Assembly: GCF_001039355.2 (NCBI RefSeq)
Contig: NW_019776146.1
Coordinates: 426,878 to 449,030, forward strand
Direction of reading: 5' to 3'
DNA: 22,153 nt
From: Lingula anatina
Lineage: Eukaryota > Brachiopoda > Lingulata > Lingulida > Lingulidae
Below are positions 7,981-18,078 of the stretch, piece by piece (the first letter of the stretch is position 1; each line of letters begins with the position of its first letter). A model generated the notes under the pieces. The model saw only the letters and a list, made by a program, of their open reading frames with translations, was not told the origin of the DNA and ran no database searches. Made by a program: the position numbers and the translations under genes.

Positions 7981-8744
7981 AAATAAAGTAATTTGCTATT
8001 ATATAGTTTAAGATGTCTAAATCTACTTGTGCTGGAGCTAGTATAGCTACAGTATACAATACTACATTACTTATGAGAGCCATTCTTCATCAAGACTTTT
8101 CATCTAAAATTGAAATATGTTATTGAATACTATGATTTAGTATTGAAATCAATAAGAAAGCATTTTAACACATGAGCATTGTAGTTTTTTTACTGTTTTG
8201 TAAAGTTATTCATTAAAGCTTCAGCGGCAGAATCTAGTATTCTAGAGTAAATGTTATTGATTGAGCTTTATATAAATGGGTTATTTGTAATATGAACATG
8301 TTTAAAATATTTTGTACACAGAAGAGTCATTACTATAAACAACAATAAAAGAGCAAACAGAGCAAACACTGATTATCCGCGGCATTTTACCATACAATCA
8401 ACAATGGTACAAAAGGTGATATCATATATTTCTAGAGTGCATTTTAGCTAATTCTATCAGACAGATTTTGTCAATTAATATTAGAAGATATTCTGTTAGC
8501 TACTTCTACGTGCATATCTGTCCGGCAAGAAATTTCTCCAAAACAAACAAACAAACAAACAAACAAACAAACAAAAATAATAATAATTGGTTGAAATTAC
8601 GAAAATGCAATCAGTAGTTCGCCATCTGTTTCATCTTTAAAACAAATCTGGAGTCGGATTTTGTACAGAGAAAGATCTTTCCGTTAAACGACGCAACCGT
8701 ATATGGTTGAATATGCGCAACATATCAAAAATAATCGTTCTGAT
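7981..8744 (-). repeat. 3' flank of TLR-B, shared with TLR-C
   Basis: Non-coding DNA downstream of TLR-B. Blocks match the TLR-C 3' flank (17600-18078) in order: an AATAAAGTA-TTTGC-ATTATATA block, CTTGTGCTGGA, TATTTCTAGAGTGCATT, AAGATCTTTCC, GGTTGAATA-GCGCAA and TTCTGATTTAAACCCC at the stop codon. It includes an (AAAC)n run at about 8539-8575. No gene is seen. Confidence 0.7.
8539..8575. repeat. (AAAC)n microsatellite
   Basis: About nine tandem AAAC units, followed by an AAT-rich extension. It lies in the 3' flank of TLR-B and is absent from the matching part of the TLR-C flank. Confidence 0.9.
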
Positions 8745-11276
8745 TTAAACCCCATCATTATTTCTTTTTAGTACCATTCTTATCTTTTTCCAAAAAAGCT
8801 CTTGGTCTCTTTGATTGTCAGACCACTCCAAATAACTTTTTGATTTAAACAAATGAAACAGGGTGTCATTCATTTCACGGAATGGAATGTCCTCCAACAT
8901 AATCAGAACAAGGACGTCTTTTCCCTCTTCAAACAATCGCATGCGCGCCATTTTCATTTCGAAGTAGCACCAGTTGCTGCGCACGAAATTTTGGCTTATC
9001 ACCAAAACTGTTTTTCTGCTTTGTGAGATAGATTGGATAATGTTTTCCTCGATGTCTTCACCAGGTAGGAAGTCACGATGATGAAGACATAAACGGAGTC
9101 GGTCTTGCTCGGCTTCTGCGTCTTCTAGATTGGGTCGCAGTTGTCTGTACACCCACTTGTAGTCTTCCTTGCTAAAGGCCACGAAAGCGTCATATTGATA
9201 GTTATCATCTCCGTGAACTTCTTCGTATTCTTTGCGTCTTATTCGTAATTTATAAAAGAAATACTTAATTTCCCATCTGAATCTGTAATACACCGCAGAC
9301 GCGACAACAGTAACGATTACGAGTGAAACAGCAACAGACACAAGTGTCAAAGTAAGTTTAGAAGCGCACGTGACTTTGAGGTGTCCAATGATCGCAGAAA
9401 GTTGTTTTATACTAACGATGCTTCCATTTTTTAGGGTGCATTGATAGTCATCTTGATCGACAAATTGTACTTTTGTTTTTTGCATCCAGACGAAAAATTG
9501 TTCAGTTTCACATATGCACTGCAACGGATTTCTCGCCAAATTTACGACCACATTTACCAAATTTTCTCGTGATTGGACGTCGTCTAATAAAAACATCATT
9601 TTGTCATTCAGAGAATCCAGATTATTGTAGGCTAGATCCAAGAAGGATATGTTTTTCAAGTCAAGATTTAATCCTTCCGATGTAAGATAATTGTTTCTCA
9701 ATATAACTGTCTGTAGCTTGGTATTATTGTTGAACAAAGTTGGGGAAACTTTTTCCATTTCGTTGGAAGACAAATCCAAGTACGTTAAATTGGCGAGCCA
9801 CCGAAACGGACTTGAATATGAGCCATTTGCTATAGTGTCAGATTGTCCGAGTTTATTATTCTGTAAATGTAAAATGTGAGTTGTAGAAAAATTATAAAAG
9901 AACGACTCACTGATTTTTCTACAGCCGTTACCCGAGAGGTCTAGAGTATGCATCTTTCGAAGCGAGCTATCAAATACTTCCCATGGTCCATTCCATTCAT
10001 AGAAATTATTGTTTGATAAGTTTAGAAACCTGATGGATGTAGAGTTGTGCAAAATGATGTGGTTCAGCGGACATTGCAATTTGTTGTTATTAAAATCAGC
10101 TACCTCCACTTTTGGGGGGGCAGCAACATTAATCGTTAACTCTCCACGTCTTAATTGCTGTTTGAACAGTATCCCAGGTTTAGATCTAAATGTCCAGCTC
10201 CAGTTGAGGTACTTAAGATGTTGCAAATGGCACAAGTCAAACGCTGGCTTGACTGCGTTAAGGAACGTGTTATCGGAAAGGGAGAGGGTTTCTAAATGTT
10301 CCACGTACATGTGCGTGTCTAATTCAAGATCTGATATGTAATTAGTGTCGAGAGTTAAATGTTTTAGTGTTGTAATGTTCCGGAGGTAATGAAAAACACG
10401 ACTACTGTACAGCTTGTACGTTCTATCATCTGGAGACGTTGTTGCATTCAGTATTAGCCGCTCTAAAGATGAATTTTGTAATCCATAAAAAACTCCTCCC
10501 AGTCTATTTAATCCAAGATATTTGTTACCTGAAATATCAAGAGTCTTGATTGTTTGTAGGAAGCTGAAAGTTAAGTTATCAATTTTATACAGTTCACAAA
10601 ACGCTAGATCGAGATGCTCCAATTGAAGATTGCGTAAATTGTAAAATACATTTTTACTTAATTTCTTTAGACTGCAGCGTCCGTTATCTCCAGAAAAATC
10701 CAATAAACGCAATCTTTTAAGAGAAGCAAATCCTGGGCCAAGAACAGAATTCTCCATATTAAGTCCGTCCAGATATAGTTCTGTTAAACCCGCCAAGTCT
10801 TTGAAGGTCTCGTCAGGATAGTTTTCGTTCGGTTGTGGGTAACGGTTGGTGTTGTTTTTTACATCTAACCATTGTAATTGGGACAGATTTTTAAAAACGC
10901 CTCGTGGAAATGACTCGTAATCCATTCGTAAGTAATTAGATCGTAGATTCAACACTCGTAAATTAGGGACATCTACAAATGCACCCAACTCAAGTTTTCC
11001 TATGCGATTGTCCGACAGGTACAGGCGACTGAGATTACGCAGATGAGCGAAATTACCCGGCGTTATGCTGGTGATTCGATTGTAGGATAAATCGATCACC
11101 GTGACATTGTCTGGAAAGTCGACTGGAACGCCGTGAAGCTTCCTACCCGAGCAGTTGTAAATGACATCTTGGCGCAGTGGGGCATTTTCAATTGAACAAT
11201 TGCTGGAATCATGATGCGGCCGCCAGGCCAATGACAGCGTGATGAAAACTAACAGAGTTACAAGTTTGCACAACAT
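8745..11276 (-). CDS. Toll-like receptor TLR-B (single cysteine-cluster type)
   Basis: A complete intronless TLR of 843 residues with the same architecture and residue numbering as TLR-A: signal peptide 1-18, LRR N-cap, about 20 LRRs, LRR C-cap with C587, C589, C613 and C637, transmembrane helix at about 641-662, and TIR 693-843. The BB-loop RDFLPGEDI and box 3 LFW are intact, so signalling through a TIR adaptor is expected. Over residues 1-300 I count only six differences from TLR-A (K148Q, L158F, T162A, I178V, E283D, Q299R). The last 25 residues (DNQRDQ, FWKKIRMVLKRNNDGV) and the 3' flank match TLR-C instead, so the gene looks like a mosaic. It has cysteines at 349 and 402 that the other copies lack. 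Start: the ATG at 11276, A at -3, common to all three genes. Confidence 0.95.
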   Translation of the reverse strand: MLCKLVTLLVFITLSLAWRPHHDSSNCSIENAPLRQDVIYNCSGRKLHGVPVDFPDNVTVIDLSYNRITSITPGNFAHLRNLSRLYLSDNRIGKLELGAFVDVPNLRVLNLRSNYLRMDYESFPRGVFKNLSQLQWLDVKNNTNRYPQPNENYPDETFKDLAGLTELYLDGLNMENSVLGPGFASLKRLRLLDFSGDNGRCSLKKLSKNVFYNLRNLQLEHLDLAFCELYKIDNLTFSFLQTIKTLDISGNKYLGLNRLGGVFYGLQNSSLERLILNATTSPDDRTYKLYSSRVFHYLRNITTLKHLTLDTNYISDLELDTHMYVEHLETLSLSDNTFLNAVKPAFDLCHLQHLKYLNWSWTFRSKPGILFKQQLRRGELTINVAAPPKVEVADFNNNKLQCPLNHIILHNSTSIRFLNLSNNNFYEWNGPWEVFDSSLRKMHTLDLSGNGCRKISESFFYNFSTTHILHLQNNKLGQSDTIANGSYSSPFRWLANLTYLDLSSNEMEKVSPTLFNNNTKLQTVILRNNYLTSEGLNLDLKNISFLDLAYNNLDSLNDKMMFLLDDVQSRENLVNVVVNLARNPLQCICETEQFFVWMQKTKVQFVDQDDYQCTLKNGSIVSIKQLSAIIGHLKVTCASKLTLTLVSVAVSLVIVTVVASAVYYRFRWEIKYFFYKLRIRRKEYEEVHGDDNYQYDAFVAFSKEDYKWVYRQLRPNLEDAEAEQDRLRLCLHHRDFLPGEDIEENIIQSISQSRKTVLVISQNFVRSNWCYFEMKMARMRLFEEGKDVLVLIMLEDIPFREMNDTLFHLFKSKSYLEWSDNQRDQELFWKKIRMVLKRNNDGV

Positions 11277-11643
11277 GCTGAATGCTGTAGAGTTTGACAG
11301 AAATTACGTTTTCAACGAGCAACCCTTTTTCTTATATTGTGGTGCATTCTCTTATCAGCAAAGGAAGTATGGTTTTAAGTAAATATGGAAATATAAAGGT
11401 GGAAGTAAGACTAGAACCCATGACCAATATCAATGCCATGTGCCTTACAAATATCAATATGTGCACAAACACAAACAAAACGATACTAATTATCAACATT
11501 CATTACATGTGTAGGGACGAGATTTTGTATCAAAAGCGGGCTTGGTCATTGAAATGTAAAAAGGTATACTGTAAATATGTTGGGGGTGGACCTGTAAAAT
11601 TTCAAAAATAATCAGGACAACATTGCCGTTCCCCTGGGGTGGG
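11277..11643 (-). repeat. 5' flank of TLR-B, duplicated from the TLR-A unit
   Basis: This matches 6186-6773 in landmark order but is shorter because of deletions (or insertions in the other copy). The recognisable match ends at about 11643, roughly 25 bp before the transposon that starts at 11669. The insertion may therefore have separated TLR-B from more distal upstream sequence. Confidence 0.75.
11331..11340 (-). promoter_or_regulatory. TATA-like box of TLR-B
   Basis: Minus strand ACAATATAAG, then AAAAAGGG, starting 55 bp upstream of the ATG, identical in word and spacing to TLR-A. Confidence 0.55.
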
Positions 11644-11668
11644 GGTGAAAGTGGGGCTCGGACACATA

Positions 11669-12953
11669 GGGGAGACCGGGGCTAGTTGGCCCAGTTCGAC
11701 ACTTTTGGCCTTGTAGAGCCAATTTGGAATGAGTTAGAGTAACAAAACCGGTTTCAAAGTAAGCCCTTTGAACTAGGCTACGTATGCAACGTCATTATTT
11801 TTCAAATATAATGCCAGATGGCTCACAATTTGACAAAAAACGCAGTTGACGTCAGGGGGGCCAACTTGCCCCGCCACGGGGCAAGTTGGCCCCAGGGTCG
11901 GGGCAAGTTGGCCCACCTATACGAAAATGAAGTATATATCCCATGTAAACGCCTTGAAATACATTTTTATTCATTTTTAACTTATTAAATTGGTTTCTGA
12001 GAGTCTTTGATGAATAAATAGTTCAAATGAGGCAGTTTTAGTCAGGTTTCCTTACGTCACGTTGTGTGGGGGGGGGGTATGTGTTGCAAGAACCAAAATA
12101 TCTATCAATAAAATTTGTTTTGTTTTAATTAAGAATAAATTAATAATGGTATAAAGCAGGGTTTTAATGAATGAAAACGAATAATAAATTTTCGTTTTAA
12201 AAGAAAGTAACAAATTCAGTTTTAAACCATTGAGTTTGTTTCAACAATGGTCTCTAGCTAGGGAGGGGTGGAAAATCCCCTTGGGGCCACATATAACACT
12301 ATAAATACAAAGGGAATCCCCTTACAATGAATTAAGGCAAAATAAATGTTTTTCTAAGGAAATTCCAATGGATTTACTTTTTAATACATACAAGCAACAG
12401 AACATTTCTAATATAAATTTTTGAAAAGACACCAGAGAGCAAATTAAATAAAATCAATCAGACGGTAAACACCGGCAAGCTTTGTCAATTTCACCAACTT
12501 GTTTATTTCAAACAGCGTTGCACGCAAAGGTTTGTGGGTAATATGAGGGTCCAACTTGCCCCGAGTCAATGGGGCCAACTAACCCCGTGTGCACATTATT
12601 TATTTTAAAGGATGGCAGCCTTTTATGGTACTAGAATGAGCAACGATGATACATCTCTGTGAAACTTGAAACGATGAGCTTCAGTTTGATGCCCTAAACA
12701 TATATTATATTCGATCAAAAACCTATGAAAATAGATTTTTAAATCTCTTACAAACAATTACTTTTAGGTGCAAAAATCGTTTATTTCGACTCACCGCTTA
12801 AGTAAAACTTTTTGACGTCCGACACTTCCTTAGCATTGTAGGCTAAGGTCACTTTACGAAAGTATATGGCCAATCTTTTTACCTCGTAGTTACTTTTTTA
12901 TAAATTGACGGGGGGCCAACTTACCCCGGGGTCCAACTAGCCCCGGTCTCCCC
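11669..12953. mobile_element. 1,285 bp non-autonomous DNA transposon, copy 1
   Basis: The ends are inverted copies of GGGGAGACCGGGGCTAGTTGG and are flanked by TA on both sides (11667-11668 and 12954-12955), so a TA target duplication is likely. Inside both ends lie many copies of the word GGGGCAAGTTGGCC in both orientations: 11857-11913, 12548-12586 and 12910-12945. One pair forms a perfect hairpin with 17 bp arms at 11857-11873 and 11877-11893. Subterminal repeats of this kind usually bind transposase. No reading frame of useful size is present, so it is non-autonomous. A TA duplication fits Tc1/mariner-like or a few other superfamilies; I do not assign it further. Confidence 0.8.
11857..11893. 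repeat. Perfect 17 bp palindrome in the subterminal region of the transposon
   Basis: The arms GGGGCCAACTTGCCCCG and CGGGGCAAGTTGGCCCC flank a CCA loop. A third copy in the second orientation follows at about 11898-11913. It is probably part of a transposase binding array. Confidence 0.85.
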
Positions 12954-13028
12954 TATCTCCGTCTAGATTACATTTGCCATGCGATGTCGGTACGGTGCAC
13001 GTAACATGATCAAACGTGTTCCCTAGAT

Positions 13029-13827
13029 ATGCAAGTTGGCACTCTATACGAAAATGAAGTAAGTATCCCATGTAATCGCCTTGAAATACATTTTTAAACA
13101 TTTAATTAAACATTAAATTTATTAAATTGATTTTTGAGAGTCTTTGATGAATAAATAGTTCAAATGAGGCAGATTTATTGAGGTTTCCGTACGTCACGTT
13201 GTATGTGTTGCAAGAACCAAAATATTAATCAATAAATGTTGTTTTGTTTTAATTTAAAATGAATTAATAATGGTATAATGCAGGTATTTAATGAATGAAA
13301 ACATATAATACAATTTCGTTTTAAAAGAAAGTAACAAATTCAGTTTTAAACTGGTAATTATTTAACAAACCATTGAGTTTGTTTCAACAATGGTCTCTAG
13401 CTCTGTTGCGCGCAAAGGATGTGGGTAATATGAGGGTCCAACTTGTCCCGAGTCAAGGGAGCCAACTACCACATTTTTTATTTTAAAGGATGGCAGCCAT
13501 TTATGGTACTAGAATGAGCAACGATGATACATCTCTGTGAAACTTGAAACAATGAGCTTCAGTTTGATGCCCTATACATATATTATATTCGATCAAAATC
13601 CTATGAAAATAGATTTCTAAATCTCTTAAACAAAATTACTTTTAGGAGCAAAAATTGTTTATTTCGACTCACCGATTAAGTAAAACTTTTTAACGTCCGA
13701 CATTTCCTTAGCATTGTAAGCTACGGTCACTTAACAAGAGTATGTGTCCAATTTTTTTTTACCTCGTAGTTACTTTTTTTTTATAAATTGACGGGGGGGG
13801 GGGCGACTTACCCCGGGGTGTCTCCCC
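13029..13827. mobile_element. Deleted relative of the TA-flanked transposon, copy 2
   Basis: From GCAAGTTGGCA at 13029 the sequence follows copy 1 from about 11900 to its right end, in the same orientation and with many substitutions. The left terminal repeat is missing. About 250 bp of copy 1 (about 12260-12515) are absent after TGGTCTCTAGCT. The right end CCCCGGGGTGTCTCCCC is damaged and followed by TA. Copies 1 and 2 are separated by only about 75 bp. The most likely reading is two insertions into the same region, or a local duplication followed by decay. Confidence 0.75.
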
Positions 13828-13829
13828 TA

Positions 13830-14602
13830 CTTGGATGTGAAAGCTGAGAGCATTAATTAAATTATTCCAGCTGCGGTCTCAAGACAAAATGGGTAAAACA
13901 ATGAACTGGGCTTTTTTTATAGGGAGTTCTGAAAACAGAGGACATTATTTACAGCGGTTAAACTCACGGGTATAAACGAGATTATATGAAAATAAGAGCT
14001 TATAATAACCAGAAAAGGATAAAATATAATACGCACTATCATGGAAAAAGGTAATAACTTACCCCGCCCTCCCACTACACACACGCGGGCAACACCCTAC
14101 TCTCCGATATCAGAGGCTCCTAAAATACTATACAAAATCACACTGTGGGCCCCTGATCGAGTAATTTTTTTTTTTTTTTAGAGTCGCCAAACTGTATCAG
14201 CTAGAGTCTTTCGATAGGCCTATATGACGGTGATTTGCATGAATTGTCCCTTGCCAAACCCATACAGTTAGCCGAATGCAAACGACAAAGCCCATAATAA
14301 GGCTAACAGATATTATACACAAGAATATATCGTGCACGAAGGCGATTTTACTGCAGGCTTTGTCCTCTAACATATCGAAAACAGGCCGCATAACGCTTTG
14401 TTTTAATATTTTTACTGTGTTAGCTTTTCCCCATAATTGCAAAAAATGGAATGTCTATGTATTTTTTAGATAAGGTGTAACTACATGTATCTCAGCCTGT
14501 TCTTTTAATAAATTTTGTTCTTGCGCCGTTTGAAAGTGTCTGCAGCAGTAAGTTTCAGTGAAGTTTGCTCAGACATATCGTTGTTTGCACTAGTTTTGAA
14601 CA
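13830..14602. other. Non-coding stretch between transposons
   Basis: No gene is supported. A minus-strand frame at 14197-14442 (81 codons) encodes one hydrophobic segment but has no recognisable domain or partner copy elsewhere in the array. A T run is at about 14167-14179. Nothing else was recognised. Confidence 0.35.
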
Positions 14603-15490
14603 GGTGTACCATGAAAATCTGACTCCCCCAAAATGTGACTCCCCAGTCAGATTTTCATTATGAAAATGTGACTCCCCAGTCTAATTTTCATAAAGAAAAT
14701 GTGACTCCCCCCATGAAATTTTGACTCCCCCCCACAAAACTTTATAAATCTTATTTTATTGGAGTATATGACTTTTATATAGTAGTATGCATAATGGAGG
14801 ATACATTTGCACTTTTTGTTACTAGTTTGCAGGTGAAAATTTTAATGAGAAATTAAGAAAATAAAAAATTTATATTTTACCACCCAATGACTCCCCTATG
14901 AAAAAGCTTTTTATTTGATATTTGCATGGTGATCATTTCAACATTTGTCCCTTTAGTATACTTTATGATGAATATATTGGAAATATTTGAAAGTTTGGTG
15001 GTAAAATATTGGGTGCAAAAAATGAAAAAAAAAATCATGAAAAATCATTATATTCATACCCATGGGATTTGGGCTCTCATGAAGAAAAGGCATTATTTTA
15101 TATTAAGCCACCATACCATTGTTTTTCACATGGTTTGCATTGTGATGTATATTTTGTTATTATTTGAAAGTTTGGTGGTGAAAATTTTGGTGAAACTTGA
15201 TAATTTTTGAAACAAGTATTCATCTTACTACTTGTAGGATTTGGACTCCCATAGCCTTTTCAAAGGAATCACTTGGTGAAAAAAAACATTTTTAATTTTC
15301 TTATTTCCTCATGAAAAATTTCAGAAAGTGCCAATGAATCCTCTATTATGCATACTACAAGATAAAAGTTATATATTCAAATAGAATATGAGCTTAAAAA
15401 GGTTTGTGAGGGGGAGTCAAAATTTCATGGGGGGAGTCAGATTTTCATTATGAAATTTAAACTGGGGGAGTCAGATTTTCATGTTACACC
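14603..15490. mobile_element. 888 bp foldback element with GACTCCCC-rich ends
   Basis: The ends are inverted: GGTGTACCATGAAAATCTGA at the left and TCAGATTTTCATGTTACACC at the right. Complementarity continues inwards over most of about 290 bp, including the words TAGTATGCATAAT and AAGAAAAT. The left arm holds tandem copies of ATGTGACTCCCC (about 14633-14715). The centre has a diverged internal duplication: TTTGAAAGTTTGGTGGT at about 14987 and 15166, each followed by a GGGATTTGGGCTC / AGGATTTGGACTC-like word. No clear target duplication is visible. A 94-codon frame inside it is not a gene. It is best read as a foldback or MITE-like non-autonomous DNA transposon of unassigned family. Confidence 0.8.
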
Positions 15491-16193
15491 GGAAGTAGGT
15501 AGCATATGCTTTTAAAAGTGAAGAGCTGCATTTTACTTTGCAACTTAAGAAAATCGTGAAAACGCATTTTGGAACTGGAACGCATTTTGTAACCAGGGTT
15601 TTTTCTTAGTCACTGAAATGGTGTAAAGTACTGTAGAAGTAAAATTGGAATGGGAACGGGGTTGCCTACTACGATAATTATAATGATAATTTATTGCGCA
15701 CTAAAATGTTGCAGTAAATTTTACAGGACCTCTAAACTACTTGTGTTATACATACATGTAATATACAACATTGGTCAAAAAGGTTGTCCCACCCCCATTT
15801 CCATGTACCTTTATTTACAAATGATCACCTTACAGCTGTAAATTGTTAGATATAGTGCTTTTTATTACGGATACCGTGTCTAACATGATTAATGGTTTAA
15901 AAAATACCAAATAGGTGAAAATGTATATATTTTATACCATTTAGTACCCCCTCAAATCGACTGTTTCACTGTGACTTCTACAGATGTAAACAGATGTCTA
16001 TAAAATTGAAAAGACGCCATCAAATGTCACCAAATTCACACACAATTAGCATTAGGGTGTGCTCGTTAAAGATCACGTGCCTAACAGCGTGTGCGTCTAC
16101 CGCGTACTGCAATTATCTCCTAGCTGTAGACGGTGCGACAAGCCTTCAACATGGGTAACAATTCTGTTATGTGGGATATTGTCCCATTCTTCT
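15491..16193. other. Non-coding stretch
   Basis: AT-rich DNA with no supported gene. The short frame at 15650-15841 shows no family signal. I do not see TLR-like flank sequence here. Confidence 0.35.
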
Positions 16194-16545
16194 CCTTGGG
16201 GGTGATCGATTCCAATTTTTACATCGTAGTTTTTGCTATCTATTCATTGTATCAGCCATTTGAGTTAAGAACATGAGACGTGTCTACAGTATCACTTGGG
16301 ATGTGGAAGGGTACTTCGGATTTTTTTTTGACTTGGGGTGTGGTCCTGGGGGTGAATGAATGTAATCTGACATTGTAAATTCTGCTATCTACCTGTATTA
16401 ATGTTAGGAACGTAAGGCTATGGCGAATGAAAAACCTGTCTTGGGGATGTGTATGGGTCCTTCTGGGCTTTTTTGGCATTGGGTGTGGCCGTCCCTGGGG
16501 TTGTTGATTCTCCTTTTACAGCGTGATTACTGCTATTTATGTATA
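16194..16545. repeat. Diverged ~150 bp tandem repeat, about 2.3 units
   Basis: Three successive units begin with C-C-T-(T)-GGGG at 16194, 16345 and 16493. Each contains a GATT/GAAT block, an ACA-x-x-G-TxxTxxxTGCTATxTA block and, in the complete units, a CACTTGGGATGTGxAxGGGT / GTCTTGGGGATGTGTATGGGT block followed by a T run and TTGGGTGTGG. Unit lengths are 151 and 148 bp and the third is cut short. The frame at 16252-16479 on the minus strand lies inside this repeat and is not called. Confidence 0.65.
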
Positions 16546-16757
16546 TAATCGAAACTCTTTCTGATTAAAAAGATAACAGTGGAAACTTTTCGCCTTTTAA
16601 GGACCATTCCCACAGATATTTGGATCGATCTATCTCCCTGGGGAGTCTTACTAAATTGCTATCAGCTTATCCCGCTTAAATATCGGTCAAGCCTAGTAAA
16701 GCTGTTAGGGGGTAATTATCTTTACACCCTAGATGATTCAGTAGGGGTGACAGACAT

Positions 16758-17103
16758 TTAAAGGGATAATAACTCTTCGTATGAGATCTATATTTCACAA
16801 TAAAAACATTGTGAATAACTCATAGAAATATAATATATTCTCTTTTACCACAAAAACGGCAGTTAAAGCTATTATTCTAATATCTGAGCTTGTCTTTAGA
16901 CCACGTAACCTCCATTGATGGCTATATTCTGTTATAATCTCTTAGGAGATTTTAACAAAAAACCAAACTTTTTAGAAAAAAAAACAGGGACTAACTTTGA
17001 ATGTAAAAATGGATTCATTAACCATTGGTAAGTATGGGAAAATTGTTGTTTACTCCAGGAAAATTCATTTTTTGGCCGAAACGAAGAGTTATTATCCCTT
17101 TAA
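16758..17103. mobile_element. 346 bp non-autonomous element with AGGGATAATAACTC ends
   Basis: The termini are AGGGATAATAACTCTTCG and its exact reverse complement, flanked on both sides by TTAA (16758-16761 and 17100-17103). Because TTAA is itself palindromic, a TA duplication with longer ends is equally possible. It has no coding capacity. A diverged, inverted copy is at 1811-1970. Similar AAGGGA-x-ATAACTC ends are common in molluscan genomes, from general knowledge, and are one reason to suspect a mollusc. Confidence 0.75.
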
Positions 17104-17274
17104 CATAACCCCCAAAAGTAACACTGTATTATCAGAAATATCAAGCCAGTCTGTGACTCAGTATTGAGTCCTAGTGTTAGATGACAAACGCATCAATAAT
17201 TATCCCACGATAATTCCATTAGTAGACAACCTCAATGAATAGAGTGAGCTGTGTAATTTATACAACGTATGTGC

Positions 17275-17313
17275 TCATTTTTTGGCCGAAACGAAGAGTT
17301 ATTATCCCTTTAA
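17275..17313 (+). repeat. Solo copy of the right end of the AGGGATAATAACTC element
   Basis: 39 bp starting TCATTTTTTGGCCGAAACGA and ending CCCTTTAA are identical to 17065-17103, exactly 210 bp away. The rest of the element is missing. Exact identity suggests a recent local event rather than an old independent insertion. Confidence 0.8.
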
Positions 17314-17390
17314 GCCTTCAAGTTGATAGCAATTTAGTGAGATTCCCCAGGGAGTTAGACCGATCCAGATGGATCGATCTAGGCATGGGA

Positions 17391-18078
17391 ACCCAGTCTT
17401 AGACTTACTTCACAATAATAATTAATTAATCAGTTGAGTTTAGGCATAAAGGGCAGACCACCTTCACTGCTGCTTAAACAATATGTATAACGCAAAAAGT
17501 TATATCTAAGTTATATTTAAAATATATATAAACAAACGAAAATTATACACAAAGTTTAATCAGGAATTTCAAAAAATATCCTAGCGTAAAGAGAATAGTT
17601 CATAGATAAAGTATTTTGCAATTATATATTTAAAGTGCGTAGTTGTCTTCAATCAAGTTGTGCTGGAATAAGTATAACTATACAATATAATACTAAACTC
17701 AACTCAACTACACTTCACTATACTAAAAAAGATTATATTACTTATTTCTAGAGTGCATTGCAGTATCCCCTCTCAGGATCACAGTGAGATGTTTCCAAAT
17801 TTATGCATAAATATTCTTCTAACTAATTGAGTGCAGATTTTTGACGAGCGAAAATTTTTGAAAAAAAAAGACGTCCTTACCCAACATACCTCTGATAGTA
17901 CATTGTAATCATTACTGATCTGAATTACAAAATTGGAATCAGTGCAAATACCACCTGTTTCATTATTAAAAAGTAAATAAGAAGTCGTGTTTGAAGGCAG
18001 GAAGATCTTTCCAATAAACAACGCATGCATCATTAAAAGGTTGAATAAGCGCAATATTTTAGAAACAATTGTTCTGAT
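17391..18078 (-). repeat. 3' flank of TLR-C
   Basis: Non-coding DNA downstream of TLR-C. From about 17530 it resembles both the TLR-B 3' flank (7981-8744) and 21660-21780. Landmarks are AAACGAAAATTATA-ACAAAG, CCTAGCG, GTTGTCTTCAATC, TTGTGCTGGAAT, TATTTCTAGAGTGCATT and TTCTGATTTAAACCCC. A 91-codon minus-strand frame at 17779-18054 lies within this untranslated DNA and has no counterpart in TLR-B, so I do not call it. Confidence 0.65.

Larger units (their letters stand above)
16605..17390. mobile_element. Outer inverted-repeat element with another element nested in it
   Basis: The words TGGATCGATCT, TCCCTGGGGAGTCTTACTAA and ATTGCTATCAGCTT at 16621-16670 are repeated in inverted order and orientation at about 17322-17385, with several mismatches. 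Each arm is roughly 60-80 bp. Between them lie the TTAA-flanked element at 16758-17103 and an extra copy of its right end. The limits of the outer element are approximate and no target duplication was identified. The 60-codon frame at 16579-16761 is in the left arm and is not a gene. Confidence 0.6.

Noticed and set aside
14197-14442. 81-codon minus-strand frame with a hydrophobic segment
   Set aside because: One hydrophobic stretch is not enough; no family resemblance, no promoter and no second copy in the array.
14626-14735. CRISPR-like spaced GACTCCCC repeats
   Set aside because: The repeats are too short and unevenly spaced, and sit in the arm of an inverted repeat in an animal genome.
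14926-15210. 94-codon frame inside the foldback element
   Set aside because: It lies in the internally duplicated AT-rich centre, with no transposase-like motif.
17779-18054. 91-codon minus-strand frame downstream of TLR-C
   Set aside because: It lies in the 3' flank and has no matching frame in the homologous flank of TLR-B.
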